A stretch of DNA of 64,000 nucleotides, from NCBI RefSeq assembly GCF_914271545.1, contig NZ_CAJZAH010000002.1:186001-250000 (forward strand). The letters are read 5' to 3'. The stretch comes from Cupriavidus respiraculi. GTDB lineage: Bacteria; Pseudomonadota; Gammaproteobacteria; Burkholderiales; Burkholderiaceae. Numbering within the stretch: position 1 is the first letter of the stretch; each line of letters opens with the position of its first letter. The notes under the pieces are model-generated. The model did not search any database. It saw only the letters and a list, made by a program, of their open reading frames with translations, and was not told the origin of the DNA. Positions 27,493-36,775 of this stretch are shown in pieces. The position numbers were made by a program, and so were the translations under genes.

Positions 27493-28439
27493 CAGCTCTC
27501 CCGGGTGCCCATCAGGCCGCGCGGCCGGAATATCAGCATCACCACCAGCAGCAGATAGGGCAGCACCGGCGCCACCTGGGCCACCGTCAGCTTCCACAGC
27601 GAGTAGAACGGCGTCTCCGCGGTCACGGTCAGGCCGATCGAAGTGAACAGGCCCGCCAGCGAGGCGTCGATGGTCACCGCGAAGGTCTGCAGCAGCCCGA
27701 TCAGGATGGACGCGATAAACGCCCCCACCAACGAGCCCATGCCGCCGACCACCGCGACCACGAACACGATGGAACCCACCGCGGCCGCCATCGACGGCTC
27801 GGTGATGAAGGCGTTGCCGCCAATCACGCCCGCCAGCCCCGCCAGCGCCGCGCCGCCGCCGAACACCAGCATGAACACGCGCGGCACGTTATGGCCGAGC
27901 GCCTCCACCATTTCCGGATGGGTCAGCGCGGCCTGGATCACCAGGCCGATGCGCGTGCGCGTGAGCACCAGGTAGATGGCCACCAGCATCGCCAGCGACA
28001 CCAGCATCATGAACGCGCGGTACTTGGGGAACGACGAGGTGAACACCGAGAACAGCGGCCCGTCCAGCTCGGCGGGGATGCGGTACGGCACCGCGGCCAG
28101 GCCCCAGACCAGCTTCACGCCCTCTTCGATCAGATAGGCCAGCCCGAAGGTGAACAGCAGCTCGGCGACATGGCCGTACTTGTGCACCGTGCGCAGGCCG
28201 AAGCGCTCGACCAGCGCACCCGCCACGGCCACCAGCAGCGGCGCGAGGATCAGGGCCGGCCAGAAGCCGATCTTGGTGGCAATGGAGTAGGCGAAATACG
28301 CGCCCAGCATGTAGAAGCTGGCGTGCGCGAAATTGAGCACGCCCATCATGCTGAAAATCAGCGTAAGCCCGGAGGACAGCATGAACAGCAGCAGCCCGTA
28401 GCTGACGCCGTTCAGCAGGGAGATGATGAAGAATTCCAA
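27492..28439 (-). CDS. livH: Branched-chain amino acid-type ABC transporter permease LivH
   Basis: 315 residues if translation starts at TTG 28437-28439, giving (M)EFFIISLLNGVSYGLLLF, the usual LivH N-terminus, with AAGGAC placed correctly before it. An upstream ATG at 28532 would add a basic 31-residue leader unlike the family, so the TTG start is preferred. Hydrophobic segments and the LTLIFSMMGVLNFAHASFY region identify LivH. It is the first permease gene after livK and is separated from it by 234 bases. Confidence 0.92.
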   Translation of the reverse strand: MEFFIISLLNGVSYGLLLFMLSSGLTLIFSMMGVLNFAHASFYMLGAYFAYSIATKIGFWPALILAPLLVAVAGALVERFGLRTVHKYGHVAELLFTFGLAYLIEEGVKLVWGLAAVPYRIPAELDGPLFSVFTSSFPKYRAFMMLVSLAMLVAIYLVLTRTRIGLVIQAALTHPEMVEALGHNVPRVFMLVFGGGAALAGLAGVIGGNAFITEPSMAAAVGSIVFVVAVVGGMGSLVGAFIASILIGLLQTFAVTIDASLAGLFTSIGLTVTAETPFYSLWKLTVAQVAPVLPYLLLVVMLIFRPRGLMGTRES

Positions 28440-28459
28440 GGCAAGTCCTTCATTCTGAC

Positions 28460-28485
28460 GCCGGCGCGCATCGCCATGCGCCGGC
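28460..28485 (-). promoter_or_regulatory. Hairpin between livK and livH
   Basis: An imperfect inverted repeat (GCCGGCGCGCAT, CGCC, ATGCGCCGGC; a 2-base bulge) lies just before the livH start in the 234-base spacer. There is no T-run. Spacer hairpins after a binding-protein gene commonly protect its mRNA and lower expression of the permease genes; that role is inferred. Confidence 0.4.
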
Positions 28486-28673
28486 CCGACGGAGAAGGTG
28501 AGCGACACCCACCGGGGCGGTGAGAATACCACCGGCCCCTGCCCCGCGGCCTCATGGCAAGGCCGGGTCTATGGGGATCGCAGCGCTCGCAGGCGGATGG
28601 CCGCGGACGGCGGCCGATCCAGCGGGCGCGGCGACGTGCCCAAGGGCCGGCCCGCCGCGCCCGCGGCCCGCGT

Positions 28674-29912
28674 TCAGGACGGCCGCTTCATCTGGCAGGA
28701 CGTGGGCTGCGCGCCGACCGAGGCATCCATGACCGCCTCCGTCTTCCAGCCGTAGCCAGTGTTTTCCTGGTCGTACTTCACTTCCTTGCCATCGACCTTG
28801 GTCCACGTGGCGATATTGAGCGGCTGCTGCGCCTGGTGGTCGCTCGCGCGCATCTCCACGGTGCCGTTCAGGCTTTCGACCTTGATGCCCTCGAGCGCCT
28901 TGGCCACCTTGACCGGATCGGTCGACTTGGTGTCCTTCATCGCCTTGCCCAGCATGGCCACGCCCGTGTAGGCGGCCATCACGTAGAAGTCGTCGTTGTA
29001 CTTCTTCTTGTAGCCTTCGATGATCTCGGAGCCGCGGAAGCCCTTGTTGTTCGGGTTGTAGTAGCCCACGTACTTGACGTGGTCCGCACCCGCCGCGCCC
29101 ATCGCGGTCGGCACGCCGGTGGTCGCCCCGTAGTAGGTGTAGTAGTTGGCGTTCAGCCCGCCATCCTTGCCCGCCTTGATCAGCAGCGCCAGATCGCTGC
29201 CCCAGTTGCCGGTGATCACCGTATCGGCCCCGGCCGCCTTGATCTTGGCGATATACGGCGCGAAGTCCTTGACCTGCGCCAGCGGGTGCAGGTCCTCGCC
29301 CACGATCTGCACGTCCGGGCGCTTGCGCTTGAGGTAGTCCTTGGCCGCGCGCGCCACCTGATGGCCGAACGAGTAGTTCTGGTTGATCAGGTAGACCTTC
29401 TTGACGTTCGGATCCTTGGCCAGGAAGGAGGTCAGCGCCTCCATCTTCATGTCCGAATTGGCATCGAGCCGGAAATGCCAGTAGTTGCACTTGCTGTTGG
29501 TCATGTCCGGATCGACCGCGGCATAGTTCAGGTACACGATTTCCTTGCCGGGATTGCGCTCGTTGTGCTTGGCCACCGCGTCCTGCAGCGCCAGTCCGAC
29601 CGACGAGCCATTGCCCTGCACCACGTAGCGGATGCCCTGGTCCACCGCCTGCTTCAGGATGGTCAGGCTTTCCTGCGGCGAGAGCTTGTTGTCGAAGCCC
29701 ACGATCTCGAACTTGTGTCCGCCGGCCCAGTCCTTCTGGTTGGCGATCTCCGCGACGTACTGCCAGCTCTTGAGCTGGTTCTGCCCCACGGGCGCCATCA
29801 GGCCGGAAAGCGGGTCGATAAAGGCAATCTTTACCGTCTCCGCCGCGGCGGCGCCCGAGCCGAGCGCGGCAACGAGGGCCACGCCGGCGACGAGCGGACG
29901 CAATGTGATCAT
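28674..29912 (-). CDS. livK: Branched-chain amino acid-type ABC transporter substrate-binding protein LivK
   Basis: 412 residues from ATG at 29910-29912 with AAGGAGACAACC upstream. A Sec signal peptide of about 24 residues (ending GAAAAE) precedes a periplasmic binding protein type I domain: VKIAFIDPLSGLMAPVGQNQ, VVQGNGSSVGLALQDA, and a late VGYYNPNNKGFRG. It is somewhat longer than E. coli LivK. The ligand may be an amino acid, an aromatic acid or another carboxylate; many members of this family in soil proteobacteria do not bind leucine. It lies between the acyl-CoA ligase gene and livHMGF. Confidence 0.92.
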   Translation of the reverse strand: MITLRPLVAGVALVAALGSGAAAAETVKIAFIDPLSGLMAPVGQNQLKSWQYVAEIANQKDWAGGHKFEIVGFDNKLSPQESLTILKQAVDQGIRYVVQGNGSSVGLALQDAVAKHNERNPGKEIVYLNYAAVDPDMTNSKCNYWHFRLDANSDMKMEALTSFLAKDPNVKKVYLINQNYSFGHQVARAAKDYLKRKRPDVQIVGEDLHPLAQVKDFAPYIAKIKAAGADTVITGNWGSDLALLIKAGKDGGLNANYYTYYGATTGVPTAMGAAGADHVKYVGYYNPNNKGFRGSEIIEGYKKKYNDDFYVMAAYTGVAMLGKAMKDTKSTDPVKVAKALEGIKVESLNGTVEMRASDHQAQQPLNIATWTKVDGKEVKYDQENTGYGWKTEAVMDASVGAQPTSCQMKRPS

Positions 29913-30002
29913 GGTTGTCTCCTTCACTCTCTTGATCGTTGGCTTTCGCTTCGATTGGCGGGAGACGCCTGTGCCGGCCCCTTTCCCGTCCGGTCCCGGC
30001 GC

Positions 30003-30029
30003 CGCGCGCCCCGCCTGTGCGGGGGCGCG
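30003..30029. terminator. GC-rich hairpin between acyl-CoA ligase and livK genes
   Basis: An 11-bp inverted repeat with one bulged G (GCGCGCCCCGC, CTGT, GCGGGGGCGCGC) lies 33 bases after the acyl-CoA ligase stop, in the 149-base gap before livK. There is no T-run on the minus strand, so it is at most a weak or Rho-assisted terminator. Confidence 0.35.
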
Positions 30030-30061
30030 CCGCGCCGTGGATGCCGCTCGCGCCGCCGGGG

Positions 30062-31687
30062 TCAGGCCCCGGGCAGCCGATAGTCCTTGAACTGCTCGCG
30101 CAGCTTGAGCTTCTGCATCTTGCCCGTGGCCGTCAGCGGAATCTCGGTGACGAAGGCCACGTCGTCCGGAATCCACCACTTGGCGACCTTGCCCTCGAAG
30201 AACTTGAGCAGTTCCTCGCGGCTGACCTCGGCGCCGGCCTTCTTCATTACCACCAGCAGCGGGCGCTCGTCCCATTTCGGGTGATGCACGGAGATGCAGG
30301 CCGCCATATGCACCGCCGGATGGGCGGCGGCCACGTTCTCGATATCGATGGAGGAAATCCACTCGCCGCCGGACTTGATCACGTCCTTGCTGCGGTCGGT
30401 GATCTGCATGTAGCCATCGGGGTCGATGGTGGCCACGTCGCCTGTCGGGAACCAGCCGTCGACCAGCGGCGACGCATCGTTGCGGTAGTACTGCGTGATG
30501 ACCCACGGCCCGCGCACCATCAGGTCGCCGAAGGCCTTGCCGTCCCACGGCAGTTCCTTGCCTTCGCCGTCGACGATCTTCATGTCCACGCCGTAGATCA
30601 CGCGGCCCTGCTTCTCCAGGATCTTCTGCTGCTCGTCCTCGGGCAGCACCAGATGCTTGGCCAGCAGCTTGCACGAGGTGCCCAGCGGCGACATCTCGGT
30701 CATGCCCCAGGCGTGGATCACTTCCACGCCGAGCGCGTTGAGCGTACGGATCATCGCGGGCGGCGCGGCCGAGCCGCCGATCACCGTCCGCTTGAACGAG
30801 GAGAACTTCAGGTCGTTGGCCTGCACATGCTGCAGCAGCCCGAGCCACACCGTCGGCACGCCGGCGGAGAAGCTGACCTTCTCCTGCTCGAACAGCTCGT
30901 ACAGCGAGGCCCCGTCGAGCTTGGCGCCCGGAAAGACCAGCTTGGCGCCGACCAGCGGCACCGCATACGGCAGGCCCCAGGCGTTGACGTGGAACATCGG
31001 CACCACGGGCAGGATCACGTCCTTGGCCGAGCAGCCGAGCGCATCGGGCAGCGCCGCGGCATACGAATGCAGCACGGTCGAGCGATGCGAATACAGCGCG
31101 CCCTTCGGGTTGCCGGTGGTGCCGGACGTGTAGCACAGGCTCGAGGCGCTGTTCTCGTCCAGTTGCGGCCATTCGTAGTTGCCGTCCTGCGCCTCGACCA
31201 GTTCCTCGTAGCACAGCAGCGGCACCTTCGGCTCCGCGGGCATATGGGCGCGGTCGGTCATCGCCACCCAGCCCTTGACCTGCGGGCAGTGCGGGGCCAG
31301 GCCCTCGACCAGCGGCAGGAAGGTCAGGTCGAAAAAGACGTAGCGATCGTCGGCGTGATTGACGATATAGGCGATCTGCTCGGGGAACAGCCGGGGATTG
31401 ATGGTGTGGCACACGGCGCCGCTGCCCGAGACCGCGTAGTAGATCTCCAGATGGCGATAGCCGTTCCAGGCCAGCGTGCCGATGCGCTCGCCGGGCTGCA
31501 CGCCCAGGGTCTGCAGGGCCTGCGCCAGCTTGCGGGCGCGCAGCTCGCAGTCGCGGTAGGTATAGCGGTGCAGGTCGCCTTCGGTGCGGCGGGACACGAT
31601 CTCCGTGGTCCCATAGTGGCGCGCGGCGTGCTTGATGATGGAGGAAATGAGCAAGGGCTCGCCCATCATTTGTCCCATCAATGCCAT
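30062..31687 (-). CDS. Acyl-CoA ligase (long-chain fatty acid/methylthiopropionate-CoA ligase type)
   Basis: 541 residues, start ATG at 31685-31687 with GGAGA upstream. ANL superfamily adenylating enzyme: P-loop [27 protein letters not shown], the [11 protein letters not shown] motif, the hinge [15 protein letters not shown], and the C-terminal catalytic lysine in [14 protein letters not shown]. It activates a carboxylic acid to its acyl-CoA with ATP. The close relatives include FadD-like ligases and DmdB (3-methylthiopropionate-CoA ligase); with the DmdC-like dehydrogenase at 18.3 kb either reading is possible. A weaker copy of the regional palindrome lies 53 bases upstream. Confidence 0.9.
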   Translation of the reverse strand: MALMGQMMGEPLLISSIIKHAARHYGTTEIVSRRTEGDLHRYTYRDCELRARKLAQALQTLGVQPGERIGTLAWNGYRHLEIYYAVSGSGAVCHTINPRLFPEQIAYIVNHADDRYVFFDLTFLPLVEGLAPHCPQVKGWVAMTDRAHMPAEPKVPLLCYEELVEAQDGNYEWPQLDENSASSLCYTSGTTGNPKGALYSHRSTVLHSYAAALPDALGCSAKDVILPVVPMFHVNAWGLPYAVPLVGAKLVFPGAKLDGASLYELFEQEKVSFSAGVPTVWLGLLQHVQANDLKFSSFKRTVIGGSAAPPAMIRTLNALGVEVIHAWGMTEMSPLGTSCKLLAKHLVLPEDEQQKILEKQGRVIYGVDMKIVDGEGKELPWDGKAFGDLMVRGPWVITQYYRNDASPLVDGWFPTGDVATIDPDGYMQITDRSKDVIKSGGEWISSIDIENVAAAHPAVHMAACISVHHPKWDERPLLVVMKKAGAEVSREELLKFFEGKVAKWWIPDDVAFVTEIPLTATGKMQKLKLREQFKDYRLPGA

Positions 31688-31739
31688 GGACTGGTCTCCT
31701 GTACTTTGCTGTACTTTTGTCAGCGCCGGCTCCGAAAGC

Positions 31740-31751
31740 GAACAGGCGTTC
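31740..31751. promoter_or_regulatory. Third, weaker copy of the GAAC-N4-GTTC palindrome
   Basis: GAACAGGCGTTC followed by TATTTTTG lies 53 bases upstream of the acyl-CoA ligase start. It keeps GAAC and CGTTC and the TATTTT flank of the two better sites, but one inner pair is broken and no clear -35/-10 pair overlaps it. Two direct TGTACTTT copies lie between it and the start codon (about 31700-31718). Confidence 0.42.
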
Positions 31752-31954
31752 TATTTTTGGTCCCGTCGACGCATGGAACGCCGCGGCCAGCGCAGCGGTC
31801 AGACCAGGTGAAGCGCGGCGTGCAAGTACAATACTGCCAGCCATGTTGCGCCTCAACATGTCGTTTTCCCTAGCCTGCAAGCGCACTTACAGGCGACCGG
31901 ACCATCCCGCCCTGCTGCACCGCCGCCCCGCTCCGGCCCCTACCGTCTACCGCG

Positions 31955-33538
31955 ATGCCCACTGAACCCACCCCAGCTTCCAGCCTGACGCCCCCGGCGG
32001 CTAACACCAAGCCGGCCAGCGAGCCGCAAATTCCATTCGAGGTGGCGGCGGGCTTCGGCGATCTGGGCGAGCGGTTCTTTACCCGCCTGCGCCCCACGCC
32101 GCTGCCCTCGCCCTATCTGGTCGGGGTCGCGCCGGCCGCGGCGCAGCTGCTGGGCCTGCGGCCCGAACAACTGGGCGAGCGGGCCTTTGTCGAGACATTG
32201 GCCGGCAGCCACGTGCCCGACTGGGCCGACCCGCTCGCCACCGTCTATTCCGGCCACCAGTTCGGCGTATGGGCCGGCCAGCTCGGCGATGGCCGCGCCA
32301 TCCGGCTCGCGGAAGCGAAGACCGCGTCCGGGCCCATCGAGATCCAGCTCAAGGGCGCCGGCATGACGCCCTACTCGCGCATGGCCGACGGCCGCGCCGT
32401 GCTGCGCTCCTCGATCCGCGAATTCCTGTGCTCGGAGGCCATGGCGGCCCTGGGCATCCCCACCACGCGGGCGCTGGCCATCATGGGCTCGGATGCCCCG
32501 GTACGGCGCGAAACCATCGAGACCGCCGCCGTGGTGACGCGGCTTTCGCCCACCTTCATCCGCTTCGGCCATTTCGAGCATTTCGCCGCCCGCGACCAGG
32601 TGGACGAACTGCGCCAGCTCGCCGATTTCGTGATCGACCGCTTCCTGCCCCAGTGCCGCGAGTCGGGCCAGCCCTACCTCGCCCTGCTGCGCGAAGCCTC
32701 GGTGCGCACCGCCGACCTGATGGCGCAGTGGCAGGCGGTAGGCTTCTGCCACGGCGTGATGAACACCGACAACATGTCGATCCTCGGGCTGACCATCGAC
32801 TACGGCCCCTTCGGCTTCCTCGACGCCTTCGACGCCAACCACATCTGCAACCACTCCGATACGCAGGGGCGCTACGCCTACAGCCAACAGCCGCAGGTCG
32901 CCTTCTGGAACCTGCACTGCCTGGCCCAGGCGCTGCTGCCGCTGTGGCTGGAGCGCGGGGACGACGGGAGCGCGACCGAAGCCGCGAAGGAAGCCGCCGT
33001 CGATGCCGCGCACGAAGCGTTGGAGCCCTTCCGCACCCGCTATGCCGAGGCCTTTTTCGCCCAGTACCGCAACAAGCTCGGGCTGCGCAAGCTGGGCGCC
33101 GACGACAAGGACGACGAGCCGCTGCTGACGGACCTGTTCAAGCTGCTGCATACCCAGCGCGCGGACTACACCTTGTTCTGGCGCAACCTCGCCCGCATAT
33201 CCAGTGCGGACGGATCGCGCGACGCGCCGGTGCGCGACCTGTTCATGGACCGCGCCGCCTGGGACGCCTGGGCCGACCAGTACCGCGCCCGGCTGCGCGC
33301 CGAGCAGTCGGACGACGCCGCCCGCGCCACCGCCATGCTGGCCGTCAATCCGAAATACGTGCTGCGCAACCACCTCGCCGAAACCGCCATCCGCCAGGCG
33401 CGGGACAAGGACTTCAGCGAGGTCGAGCGCCTGCTGGCCGTGCTGTCCCGCCCGTTCGACGAGCAGCCCGACGCCGAGCACTACGCCGCGTTGCCGCCGG
33501 ACTGGGCATCGGGGCTGGAAGTCAGCTGCTCGTCCTGA
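31955..33538 (+). CDS. selO: Protein adenylyltransferase SelO
   Basis: 527 residues. SelO/YdiU pseudokinase-fold features: [39 protein letters not shown] (read in parts), [10 protein letters not shown] near residue 266 and [11 protein letters not shown] near residue 282, which supply the inverted nucleotide-binding and metal sites. SelO transfers AMP from ATP to Ser, Thr or Tyr of target proteins and is linked to oxidative stress. Eukaryotic members end in a selenocysteine; here the end reads SCSS. msrB follows at 47 bases, so a redox operon is likely. Confidence 0.94.
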   Translation: MPTEPTPASSLTPPAANTKPASEPQIPFEVAAGFGDLGERFFTRLRPTPLPSPYLVGVAPAAAQLLGLRPEQLGERAFVETLAGSHVPDWADPLATVYSGHQFGVWAGQLGDGRAIRLAEAKTASGPIEIQLKGAGMTPYSRMADGRAVLRSSIREFLCSEAMAALGIPTTRALAIMGSDAPVRRETIETAAVVTRLSPTFIRFGHFEHFAARDQVDELRQLADFVIDRFLPQCRESGQPYLALLREASVRTADLMAQWQAVGFCHGVMNTDNMSILGLTIDYGPFGFLDAFDANHICNHSDTQGRYAYSQQPQVAFWNLHCLAQALLPLWLERGDDGSATEAAKEAAVDAAHEALEPFRTRYAEAFFAQYRNKLGLRKLGADDKDDEPLLTDLFKLLHTQRADYTLFWRNLARISSADGSRDAPVRDLFMDRAAWDAWADQYRARLRAEQSDDAARATAMLAVNPKYVLRNHLAETAIRQARDKDFSEVERLLAVLSRPFDEQPDAEHYAALPPDWASGLEVSCSS

Positions 33539-33584
33539 CGGCGCCATCGTCCGGCATCAACGACCGAAAAAGGGAACCCGCATC

Positions 33585-33998
33585 ATGACCGTCAAGAAGA
33601 CCGAAGCCGAGTGGCGCGAGCAACTCTCCGACATGGAATACCGCGTGGCCCGCGAGGCCGCCACCGAGCGCGCCTTCACCGGCCGCTACTGGGACCACTG
33701 GGACGCCGGCATCTACCGCTGCGTCGGCTGCGGCACGCCGCTGTTCGAATCGCTGACCAAGTTCGACGCCGGCTGCGGCTGGCCCAGCTACTACCGGCCC
33801 ATCAACGGCGAGGTGATCGAGGAAGTCACCGACCGCAGCCACGGCATGATCCGCGTGGAAGTCCGCTGCAAGGAATGCGGCAGCCACCTGGGCCACGTGT
33901 TCGAGGACGGCCCCGCCCCCACCGGCCTGCGCTATTGCATCAACTCGGCTGCGCTAAAATTCGACGATCGCGAGCCGGAGGCTGGCGAGAACAGTTGA
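33585..33998 (+). CDS. msrB: Peptide-methionine (R)-S-oxide reductase MsrB
   Basis: 137 residues from ATG at 33585 with AAAAGGGAA upstream. The zinc-binding pairs CVGC (46, 49) and CKEC (95, 98) and the catalytic cysteine 118 in GLRYCINS are present, and C64 in FDAGCGWPS may be the resolving cysteine. It reduces methionine-R-sulfoxide in proteins with thioredoxin in the cytosol. The selO-msrB pairing is consistent with redox-linked repair. It is followed 106 bases later by yciB. Confidence 0.96.
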   Translation: MTVKKTEAEWREQLSDMEYRVAREAATERAFTGRYWDHWDAGIYRCVGCGTPLFESLTKFDAGCGWPSYYRPINGEVIEEVTDRSHGMIRVEVRCKECGSHLGHVFEDGPAPTGLRYCINSAALKFDDREPEAGENS

Positions 33999-34104
33999 AA
34001 GAGCGGAACGCCCCGCCTTTGGCCGTGCGTTCCCACAAACCTGTCCGCCCCGCCCGCGCGGGGACGGATGCCCGATCCACGGAACGGCACACCGCCCCCC
34101 ACGC

Positions 34105-34644
34105 ATGAAATTCCTGTTCGACCTCTTCCCGGTCATCCTCTTTTTCGTCGCCTTCAAGCTGTTCGGCATCTTTACCGCCACCGCGGTCGCCATCGTCGCC
34201 ACCATTCTCCAGATCAGCTGGGTGTGGTTCCGCCACCGCAAGGTCGAACCCATGCAGTGGATCAGCCTCGTCATCATCGTGGTATTCGGCGGCGCCACCC
34301 TGCTGCTGCACAACGAAACGTTCATCAAGTGGAAGCCGACGGTGCTGTACTGGCTGTTCTCGGGCGCCCTGCTGGTTTCCGTCGCCGTCTGGCGCAAGAA
34401 CCTCATTCGCGCCATGATGGAAAAGAGCGTCAAGCTGCCGGACCCGGTCTGGGGCAAGCTCAATCTCGCCTGGGCCGCATTTTTCGGCGTAATGGGCGTA
34501 CTTAACCTGTGGGTGGCCTATACCTTCAGTACCGACGCCTGGGTCAATTTCAAGCTGTTCGGCAGCATGGGCGCAATGCTCGTCTTTATCCTGGCGCAAA
34601 GCCTCTGGCTGTCGCGCCACATGCAGGAATCGTCGCAGGATTGA
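34105..34644 (+). CDS. yciB: Inner membrane septation protein YciB
   Basis: 179 residues starting [20 protein letters not shown]. It has five or so transmembrane helices and the family motif [17 protein letters not shown] and [10 protein letters not shown], characteristic of YciB (formerly intracellular septation protein IspZ/IspA). The protein takes part in cell-envelope and division functions at the inner membrane. It is followed by a BolA family gene 57 bases later and the parvulin gene, an order common in beta-proteobacteria. Confidence 0.93.
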   Translation: MKFLFDLFPVILFFVAFKLFGIFTATAVAIVATILQISWVWFRHRKVEPMQWISLVIIVVFGGATLLLHNETFIKWKPTVLYWLFSGALLVSVAVWRKNLIRAMMEKSVKLPDPVWGKLNLAWAAFFGVMGVLNLWVAYTFSTDAWVNFKLFGSMGAMLVFILAQSLWLSRHMQESSQD

Positions 34645-34701
34645 CCGCGCGGCATTATCCGAGCCGTATTCATCGCTTTATCAGGACACGACGTACATTC
34701 C

Positions 34702-35001
34702 ATGGCAGCCGAACCCGCCACCATTGAAGCGCTGCTGCGCAGCGCCCTTTCCCCGTCCCATATTGCCGTTCGCGACGACAGCGCCTTGCACGCCGGCCAC
34801 GCCGGCGCGGCCTCCGGCGGCGGGCATTATCACGTCACCATCGTCAGCGAACGCTTCGCCGGCGCGGCCCGGGTTGCCCGACATCGCATGGTGTATGATG
34901 CGCTGCGCACGCTGTTCCCCACGCAGATCCATGCGCTGGCAGTGTCGGCATTCACCGCCCAAGAATTTCAATCAAGCAATTCTCCGACTTCTCAGAACTG
35001 A
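34702..35001 (+). CDS. BolA family protein
   Basis: 99 residues. BolA/IbaG fold: GGHYHVTIVSERFAGAARVARHRMVYDAL (in parts) and the C-terminal IHALAVSAFT. The histidine in GHYHV is in the usual position for Fe-S coordination with a monothiol glutaredoxin. BolA proteins take part in Fe-S trafficking and stress or morphology regulation. The gene ends 4 bases before the parvulin start, so the two are co-transcribed. Confidence 0.9.
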   Translation: MAAEPATIEALLRSALSPSHIAVRDDSALHAGHAGAASGGGHYHVTIVSERFAGAARVARHRMVYDALRTLFPTQIHALAVSAFTAQEFQSSNSPTSQN

Positions 35002-35005
35002 TTCC

Positions 35006-35800
35006 ATGAAGACCACCGTCCTCTCGTTCAGCCTGGCGGCTGTGCTTGCCGCTGGCAGCTTGCCCGCATTTGCCCAGAATGCCGCCGTCGTCAACGGCAA
35101 GGGCATCCCCTCGGCCAAGCTCGACAAGCTGATCGCCGGCACGGGACAGCCCGACACCCCCGAACTGCGCAACCGCGGCCGCGACATGCTGATCGACCGC
35201 GAACTGCTGATCCAGGAAGCCAACAAGCGCGGCGTCACCCAGCGCGACGACGTCCAGGAACAACTCGAACAAGCCCGCCTGAACGTACTGGCCGGCGCCG
35301 TGTTCGAAGACTACGTCCGCACCAACGGCGCCAACGACGACGAACTGCGCAAGCAATACGAGAAGATCAAGTCCCAGTTCGGCAACGGCAAGGAATACCG
35401 CGTCAGCCACATCCTGGTCGAGAAGGAAGACGAAGCCAAGGCCATCATCGCCAAGATCAAGGGCGGCGCCAAGTTCGAAGACATGGCCAAGGCCTCGTCC
35501 AAGGACCCCGGCTCGGCGGCCAATGGCGGCGATCTGGACTGGGCCAACAGCGGCAGCTATGTGCCCGAGTTCTCGGCGGCCATGACATCGCTGAAGAAGG
35601 GCCAGATGACCGAGACCCCGGTCAAGTCGCAATTCGGCTGGCACATCATCAAGCTGGTGGACGAGCGCGAGACCAAGATTCCTTCGTTCGAAGAGGTCAA
35701 GCCGCAGCTGCAGCAGATGCTGATGGGCGATCAGAATTGGCAGCGGGAGCAGTTCCAGGCGATGATGAAGTCGCTTAGGGATAAGGCGAAGATTAAGTAA
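35006..35800 (+). CDS. Periplasmic parvulin-type peptidyl-prolyl isomerase
   Basis: 264 residues from ATG at 35006; the frame is open upstream through bolA but only this start gives a signal peptide (about 23 residues, ending AFA-QN). The PpiC parvulin domain spans roughly residues 130-225 with YRVSHILVEKEDEAKAI, GGDLDWANSGSYVPEF and FGWHIIKL. It is a SurA/PrsA-like folding factor in the periplasm. A broken second copy of the middle of this gene is found at 37690-38019. A clear terminator follows at 35832-35860. Confidence 0.93.
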   Translation: MKTTVLSFSLAAVLAAGSLPAFAQNAAVVNGKGIPSAKLDKLIAGTGQPDTPELRNRGRDMLIDRELLIQEANKRGVTQRDDVQEQLEQARLNVLAGAVFEDYVRTNGANDDELRKQYEKIKSQFGNGKEYRVSHILVEKEDEAKAIIAKIKGGAKFEDMAKASSKDPGSAANGGDLDWANSGSYVPEFSAAMTSLKKGQMTETPVKSQFGWHIIKLVDERETKIPSFEEVKPQLQQMLMGDQNWQREQFQAMMKSLRDKAKIK

Positions 35801-35831
35801 GCCTTGGCTGCTTGCTCTTGCGGGAGAATGG

Positions 35832-35860
35832 AAAATCGGCGCTTTGGCGCCGGTTTTTTT
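35832..35860 (+). terminator. Intrinsic terminator after the parvulin gene
   Basis: CGGCGC and GCGCCG form a 6-bp stem with a TTTG loop, preceded by AAAAT and followed by a run of seven T. It closes the yciB-bolA-parvulin transcript 32 bases after the stop codon. Confidence 0.85.
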
Positions 35861-35901
35861 ATGGGCTTCCCATGTTCGTGCGCGTATGCCGCGGACGCGC
35901 C

Positions 35902-36468
35902 CTATTGGCTGATGGCAAGCACCTCGATCCGGGTCAGCAAGCGGACATGCCTGGGCCCGGGCCGCGTATCGGAAAGCGCTCGCAAGGCAAACTGTCCTTC
36001 CGTTGGCGGAAGCGGCTGTCCATTCATGGATGTCACCACCAGCACGCTATCGCCCACCTTGGAATTGAACAGCTCTCCCCAGCTGAATACCGCAAGGTAG
36101 CCGTCCGAGGCGCGCGCAACGACGACGGTGCGCACTGCATCGCGCCGCCCTTGGTCCGGGAATCGAGCGGAGAGCAGAATGTCCCGCAACAACACCCGGC
36201 CCCACTTCACTTGCGTGGTTTCCGGCTGCGGTCCGGCTCCGATCGAGCGGGTTTCGACGATTTCCGTTTGTGGCAACTGGCCGAGGTCATCCAGCGTCAG
36301 GGACCGCGCCATCAGCAGCGCCCCCTTCACCTCGAGCGTATCGGCGCCTTGCGCCATCACGGGCATACCGGCCAGACAAGCCGCCGACAGCAATGCGTCC
36401 CCGACAAGACGCCGGACGGGACGAGTATTAGCCAGGCCGACTCTCGTGATCAGGTTATTCAGTCGCAT
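35902..36468 (-). CDS. Molybdopterin-binding oxidoreductase domain protein, periplasmic
   Basis: 188 residues from ATG at 36466-36468. An N-terminal signal-like region (to about residue 42, AQGADTLEV) precedes a small sulfite-oxidase-type molybdopterin-binding domain: SLTLDDLGQLPQTEI, KWGRVLLRDILLSA, and VSxM-like VVTSMNGQPLPPTEG (partial). The family includes short, secreted proteins with this fold that may lack a cofactor. It diverges from a DUF6494-like gene and a ModA-like receptor gene, so the set appears to concern molybdate or a molybdenum cofactor. Whether it binds the cofactor is unknown, since the usual cysteine ligand is not visible. Confidence 0.78.
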   Translation of the reverse strand: MRLNNLITRVGLANTRPVRRLVGDALLSAACLAGMPVMAQGADTLEVKGALLMARSLTLDDLGQLPQTEIVETRSIGAGPQPETTQVKWGRVLLRDILLSARFPDQGRRDAVRTVVVARASDGYLAVFSWGELFNSKVGDSVLVVTSMNGQPLPPTEGQFALRALSDTRPGPRHVRLLTRIEVLAISQ

Positions 36469-36568
36469 CGTGTCCCCGTATTGTCGTGAGGCGCAGGCCC
36501 TATGCCTTCCGCACCGACCTGACGTAAAGTAAATACCCAAATCGAGCCAACTCCGGAGGGCATGCACC

Positions 36569-36775
36569 ATGAACGAAGAGACTTTCAATCTCAGCTTGCG
36601 CAAGTTCCTGAAGATGGTCGGCGTCAGCTCCCAAGGCGAAATCGAAAAGGCAGTGGCACGAGCGCTGGCCGAGAAAACCATCCAGGGAAATGAAACATTC
36701 CCTGCCACCATGACGCTCAATATCGCGGACATACAACTGGACGTCAAATTCGAGGGAACGATCAAGCTCGAATGA
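36569..36775 (+). CDS. Small DUF6494-like protein
   Basis: 68 residues, ATG at 36569 with CGGAGGG upstream. The sequence MNEETFNLSLRKFLKMVGV, then SQGEIEKAVARALAE and MTLNIADIQLDV, resembles from memory the small DUF6494 family of unknown function: a helical N-terminal half and a beta-strand C-terminal half. Its stop overlaps the ModA-like gene start by four bases (ATGA), which argues for coupled translation and a shared function. Confidence 0.7.
   Translation: MNEETFNLSLRKFLKMVGVSSQGEIEKAVARALAEKTIQGNETFPATMTLNIADIQLDVKFEGTIKLE

Noticed and set aside
28674-31886. A 1070-codon minus-strand frame running through livK and across the acyl-CoA ligase gene.
   Set aside because: Only the part from 29912 leftward is LivK. 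The upstream part is the ligase read in another frame, so it is not a fusion.
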